Below are positions 60,912 through 64,000 of a stretch of DNA of 64,000 nucleotides, piece by piece. The notes under the pieces were generated by a model. The model was not told where the DNA came from. It worked only from the letters and a program-made list of their open reading frames with translations, and made no database searches. A program made the position numbers and the translations under genes. This DNA comes from DAOUJI01 sp965197415 (GTDB lineage: Bacteria; Chloroflexota; Dehalococcoidia; Lucifugimonadales; JAGWBF01), in the NCBI GenBank assembly GCA_965197415.1, contig OZ240207.1, positions 1,984,001 through 2,048,000 on the forward strand, in the 5' to 3' direction. Position 1 is the stretch's first letter; every line of letters begins with the position of its first letter.

Positions 60912-62488
60912 ACCGGTACGGTAGATAGCACCGAGCCGTTCAGTGCCATGTCCTCGGCGCTCATGCCGGGTGCGAGGCTATCCTCCGGCATGGGCACCGT
61001 GTAGCGCATCAGGGCATTGTCGGGGGTGACGACGATCTCCTTGACAAAGGACTCGATGAAGGTCCTGCGCTCAGTCAGCTCGCTCTTCTTCAGAAACCTG
61101 CTCATGTCCTGGGCGTAGGCTGTGATGGTCTCCACCTGTTCCAGGACCTTCCTGCGCTGGCCGAGGGCCGCCCTCGCCTCCGCCTCAGCCGCCTCAAGAC
61201 GCTCCTGTCGCTCCCGGTGGTCGCGGATGCGGGGCCTGAAGTCGTTGATCTCCATGTCGGTGGTCTCCACGAGGTCGTAGAGGCGGTCGAGCCTGCGGCG
61301 CACGTCGGCAAGCTCGGACTGGATGGTCTCCAGCCTCTTGCGGTGCTCGCCCGCCACGCCGTCCATCTGCTCGTCCACGACCTTGACCAGGGCGCGGATG
61401 TTGGAGTCGGTGAGGATGTTGGAGCGAATCTTGCTGACGACCATCTCCTCGAAGCGCCGGGCTGCGAGCCTGGGAGTCTTGCAGGCTTCCTTGCCCCGCT
61501 TCATAAGGGACTGGCAGACGTAGTAGGGAAACTGTCCGCTCTTGGAATACTGGCCGCTGAGCGCCCTCTTGCAAGTCTTGCACTTGATCAATCCGCTAAG
61601 CAGGTAGGAGCTTCCCGCCCTTCGGGGATGCACGACCTTGGGGGCGCGGCGGCGCAGCTGCCTGCCGACTCGCTGAAACTGGGCCTTGGAGACGATGGCG
61701 GGAAATGCCTTCTCCACCCGCACCGGGTCGGCCCCGTCCTGGGCGTTTACGCCCCACAGGAGAGTCCCCGTGTGAGCCTCGTTGGTGAGAACCTTGTGGA
61801 CGCCGGTCTTGCCCCAGAGCTTTCCCCCGGGGCTGGCGATGCCGTCGTCGTTCAGGGCGCGGGTGATGTCCACCATCCCGCTTCCCGCCTCGGACATATC
61901 GAAGATGCGCTTGACGACGGGGGACGTATCCGGGTTCAGCTCCAGGGTGGGGCGCTTCTTCGGCCCGTCCTGCGCCATGACGCGGTTGTAGCCGTAGGGC
62001 GCCTTGCTGCCGACCCAGAAGCCGCGAGAGGCGGCCTCTCTCATGCCTCGCAAGACCTCCTGGGCCAAATTCTCGCTGTAGAACTCGTCCACGCTCTCGA
62101 TGATGCCCTCCAGCAGCCTGCCGGTGGCCGTGTCCTCGGCCTGCTCGGTGATGGAGACCACGCGGATGCCCTTGCGCCGGAGCATGGACTTGAAGGCGAC
62201 GGCGTGCTCGCGTTTGCGGGTGAATCTGGAGAACTTCCAGACCAAAATCTCCCGGAAAGGAGCGTTGGTCCTGCCGGCCTCGTCGATCATCTTGCGGAAC
62301 TCGGGGCGGTTGGCGACGCGCCCGCTCTCGGCCTCGTCCACGTACTCGCGGGCGACGGCGTAGCCGTTCTTCTCGGCATAGTCCCTGAGCGCCCGCAGCT
62401 GGGCTGCCACGGACAGGTCCACGTCCTGGCGGTCGCTGGAGACCCTGGCGTAGAGGGCTACCGGCGTGTAGTCGTGTCGGTCGTTCAT
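60899..62488 (-). CDS. Large serine recombinase
   Basis: This 529-residue site-specific recombinase has the N-terminal resolvase domain with the catalytic Ser17 in VALYARVSSDRQ, followed by WKFSRFTRKREHAVAFKSML. Next come a recombinase domain (APYGYNRVMAQDG), a zinc ribbon (CKTCKRALSGQYSKSGQF to KEACKTP) and a coiled coil (LETIQSELADVRRRLDRLYD). The ATG follows AGGGAGGAG. Its last codons and stop lie on the antisense of tRNA-Val bases 60899-60911. It overlaps the upstream ribbon-helix-helix gene by 4 bp. Confidence 0.93.
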   Translation of the reverse strand: MNDRHDYTPVALYARVSSDRQDVDLSVAAQLRALRDYAEKNGYAVAREYVDEAESGRVANRPEFRKMIDEAGRTNAPFREILVWKFSRFTRKREHAVAFKSMLRRKGIRVVSITEQAEDTATGRLLEGIIESVDEFYSENLAQEVLRGMREAASRGFWVGSKAPYGYNRVMAQDGPKKRPTLELNPDTSPVVKRIFDMSEAGSGMVDITRALNDDGIASPGGKLWGKTGVHKVLTNEAHTGTLLWGVNAQDGADPVRVEKAFPAIVSKAQFQRVGRQLRRRAPKVVHPRRAGSSYLLSGLIKCKTCKRALSGQYSKSGQFPYYVCQSLMKRGKEACKTPRLAARRFEEMVVSKIRSNILTDSNIRALVKVVDEQMDGVAGEHRKRLETIQSELADVRRRLDRLYDLVETTDMEINDFRPRIRDHRERQERLEAAEAEARAALGQRRKVLEQVETITAYAQDMSRFLKKSELTERRTFIESFVKEIVVTPDNALMRYTVPMPEDSLAPGMSAEDMALNGSVLSTVPVGGR

Positions 62489-62706
62489 CTGTTGCTCCTC
62501 CCTGGCTCTTCCTGTTGTTCGTTCCTGCGGACTTCGGCACGTTGTCGGCGCTGGCGTCGCAGCCATTCTTGTTCATCCATGTAGAGGCGTACTGCCTCGC
62601 GGAAGAACTCGCTTATGGTTCGGTCTTCCTCTTCTATGAACTGCCTGACCTGCTCGTCCATCTCAGGGGGCAGCGATAACGTAATGGTTCGTCTCTTCCT
62701 AGACAT
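62485..62706 (-). CDS. Ribbon-helix-helix (CopG-type) DNA-binding protein
   Basis: This 73-residue protein has a ribbon-helix-helix core (RRTITLSLPPEMDEQVRQFI, EEDRTISEFFREAVRLYM) and a basic tail. Such proteins are transcription repressors or antitoxins. Its stop overlaps the recombinase start (ATGA), so the two are cotranslated; it may control excision. The ATG at 62706 is preferred over an earlier one at 62775. Confidence 0.82.
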   Translation of the reverse strand: MSRKRRTITLSLPPEMDEQVRQFIEEEDRTISEFFREAVRLYMDEQEWLRRQRRQRAEVRRNEQQEEPGRSNR

Positions 62707-62828
62707 CTCTTTTTTGCCTTGCGTGGTAACACCTGGTCTTACCTTTATCATGAACGGTCCGGCTCCCGGTGTCAAGGGTGCAGAGTCCGTAGGCCCCTAC
62801 TAGGGCGAGCTACTGGCGCGAGGATGTC

Positions 62829-64000
62829 CTAAGGAATCGTGTCGAACCGCACATAGAATTCCTTGGTCCCCTCACTGGCTTGAAAAGCTGGCTCAAGACT
62901 TCTTGGTACCGGAACAAAGATCCGGTTCTGAGTGACTATCGTCGTCGTGGGGAACATCCCCCCTCCAGTTGTATCCGTGCCCAATGGTGTCTTCAGCTCT
63001 ATGTCATAGTAGAGGCTTAACTGACCTGTCTCCTCCGTAAAGATGTAGGTGATCCGATGTGCTCCCCATATAAGCCTCGTCGTATGAGGTCGGTGTAGAA
63101 ACACTCCGTCACGCTTCACCATACGGTCCGACACTGCAAGGAACATTCGGAATTCGTTCAGCCTCGGATGTTCAGTAGATACAGTCAGGACTTTCATATT
63201 GCTTGTTAGATTGGGACGTGATATGGGTGGCGCAGCGTTGGACTCGTCGGCTTGGGACGAGTGTGCAGGGGACTCGATAATGTCCGGGAATTCGTCCTCA
63301 AATGTGCCAACCTGTTCGTTGCTGACTTCTTGCCGTTGCCGCGCAGACCTGCGCCCTGAGGACCTAATCACTTCAGAAAATTCCACTTTCCCGGACAGAA
63401 CGTCGGCAAGTAGAGTCTCAATCTCGCCATAGTCGCCCTCTTGTATCCGATACAATTCTCTATTGGCCTTGAGCCGTTGATACAGAGCATCGTGCCCTTG
63501 TTTCTGAGATGATGGAACTCTATTGCGAATGTGAGGGTAAAGCTGTTCCCTAACAAAGTCCTTAACGAATCCCTCAAACACGTCGCGAGCTGTCCGATAG
63601 TACTCTACGACTACACTGACGGTAGGCAGATTACGTTCGATGGAAATCTGAAGAGCACCTGATTCAGACTGGACATCCACAGCAACGCCATGACTTATTG
63701 TAGCCAAGTGGACCTCTGTGTCAGGCATCAAGTAATCGTCGAGTAACACTTGGCGTACCCTCACAAGAAACATTGCCTCATCCAGCGATAGCTCTGTCTG
63801 CGGCACCTTGTCAACGCTAGGTTTGTCAGGTACCTGTGGCACATCAGTGAACTGGCTCAAAAACCTCAGCTGTAGGTTACGCCGTGGATTAGCTTGACTA
63901 ACGTGGAATAGATTAGCCCGTTCGTTAGCGTATCGACTGAGAATAGTTGCCTCTTTTCCTGCGTAGTATTGTCTAGTCTTTTCTGGTTCATAGCCTCTGA
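62829..64000 (-). CDS. Protein of unknown function (N-terminus beyond window)
   Basis: The reading frame is open to the window edge, giving at least 390 residues. I do not recognise a family. The first part is polar (RGYEPEKTRQYYAGKEATIL). A middle region contains DEAMFLVRVRQVLLDDYLMP and helical segments (FEGFVKDFVREQLYPHIRNR), then a Ser-rich linker. The C-terminal part is beta-rich (RITYIFTEETGQLSLYYDIE). Base composition is AT-richer than the chromosome, in keeping with cargo of the tRNA-Val element. A TTG at 63860 is a possible internal start but nothing favours it. Confidence 0.6.
   Translation of the reverse strand, partial: RGYEPEKTRQYYAGKEATILSRYANERANLFHVSQANPRRNLQLRFLSQFTDVPQVPDKPSVDKVPQTELSLDEAMFLVRVRQVLLDDYLMPDTEVHLATISHGVAVDVQSESGALQISIERNLPTVSVVVEYYRTARDVFEGFVKDFVREQLYPHIRNRVPSSQKQGHDALYQRLKANRELYRIQEGDYGEIETLLADVLSGKVEFSEVIRSSGRRSARQRQEVSNEQVGTFEDEFPDIIESPAHSSQADESNAAPPISRPNLTSNMKVLTVSTEHPRLNEFRMFLAVSDRMVKRDGVFLHRPHTTRLIWGAHRITYIFTEETGQLSLYYDIELKTPLGTDTTGGGMFPTTTIVTQNRIFVPVPRSLEPAFQASEGTKEFYVRFDTIP

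Larger units (their letters stand above)
60899..64000. mobile_element. Probable integrated element at tRNA-Val (right part beyond window)
   Basis: The recombinase, ribbon-helix-helix and unknown genes are packed on the minus strand and start at the tRNA-Val 3' end. This is the usual layout of an element integrated at a tRNA, with the recombinase next to the junction. The far junction is outside the window. Confidence 0.55.

Noticed and set aside
61217..62584. 455-residue open frame opposite the serine recombinase
   Set aside because: It is the complement of a well-recognised gene and has no motifs or ribosome site.

Overview
The window looks like a Chloroflexota chromosome, most probably class Dehalococcoidia and possibly the SAR202 group. 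This is inferred from gene content, not from a database search. It carries four oligopeptide-type ABC transporter sets, two family III CoA-transferases, a thiolase-like/DUF35 pair, a mandelate-racemase-like enolase, SMP-30/NHL propellers and proline/threonine-linked lipoproteins. GC is high except in a few short, visibly AT-richer inserts.

Layout. 1-4.8 kb (minus strand): amidohydrolase, two dipeptide-type permeases, an orphan ThsB-like TIR protein and the start of a substrate-binding lipoprotein. 5.1-7.4 kb: a secreted protein, tRNA-Thr(TGT) and a D-2-hydroxyacid dehydrogenase. 7.7-12.6 kb: the translation/transcription cluster tRNA-Tyr, tRNA-Thr(GGT), tuf, rpmG, secE, nusG, rplK, rplA, L10 leader, rplJ, rplL. 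rpoB and rpoC do not follow. 12.7-14.4 kb: a zinc-ribbon protein facing an S41-type lipoprotein that has lost its catalytic residues. 14.5-18.3 kb: transporter set 2. 18.26-19.87 kb: a small AT-richer cassette with a Panacea antitoxin/toxin pair, flanked by a 124-bp duplication of the transporter gene's 3' end. 20.1-36.0 kb: two paralogous DUF1800 + NHL pairs bracket transporter set 3, a membrane-anchored PQQ propeller and a 1452-residue cadherin/fibronectin-type surface protein. 36.2-46.8 kb: catabolic genes (two CoA-transferases, thiolase-like, DUF35, SMP-30, SDR) around transporter set 4.

46.9-54.9 kb: two apparently identical IS1182-type elements in opposite orientation enclose PAP2, cmk, plsC, a small protein, a crotonase-like protein and a zinc alcohol dehydrogenase. 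The flanks show that both IS copies went into REP-like palindromes and that the DNA between them has since inverted. 55.1-58.8 kb: CvpA-like protein, cupin, enolase-superfamily enzyme, NHL protein and two tandem ABM-fold proteins. 58.83-60.24 kb: a second small cassette, holding a frameshifted AbiJ-like/HEPN gene, flanked by a duplication of a NUDIX gene's 3' end. 60.8-64 kb: tRNA-Val(GAC) followed by what is probably the end of an integrated element (large serine recombinase, ribbon-helix-helix protein, unknown protein).

The transporters probably import peptides or related organic compounds, which the amidohydrolase, CoA-transferases, thiolase-like/DUF35 pair, dehydrogenases and enolase-like enzyme would process. 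No ATPase genes for these transporters lie in the window. The most notable signal is the pair of tiny integrase-free cassettes (toxin-antitoxin and abortive-infection-like). Each sits directly behind the stop codon of an ordinary gene and ends in a second copy of that gene's 3' end, and the coding differences between the copies are synonymous.
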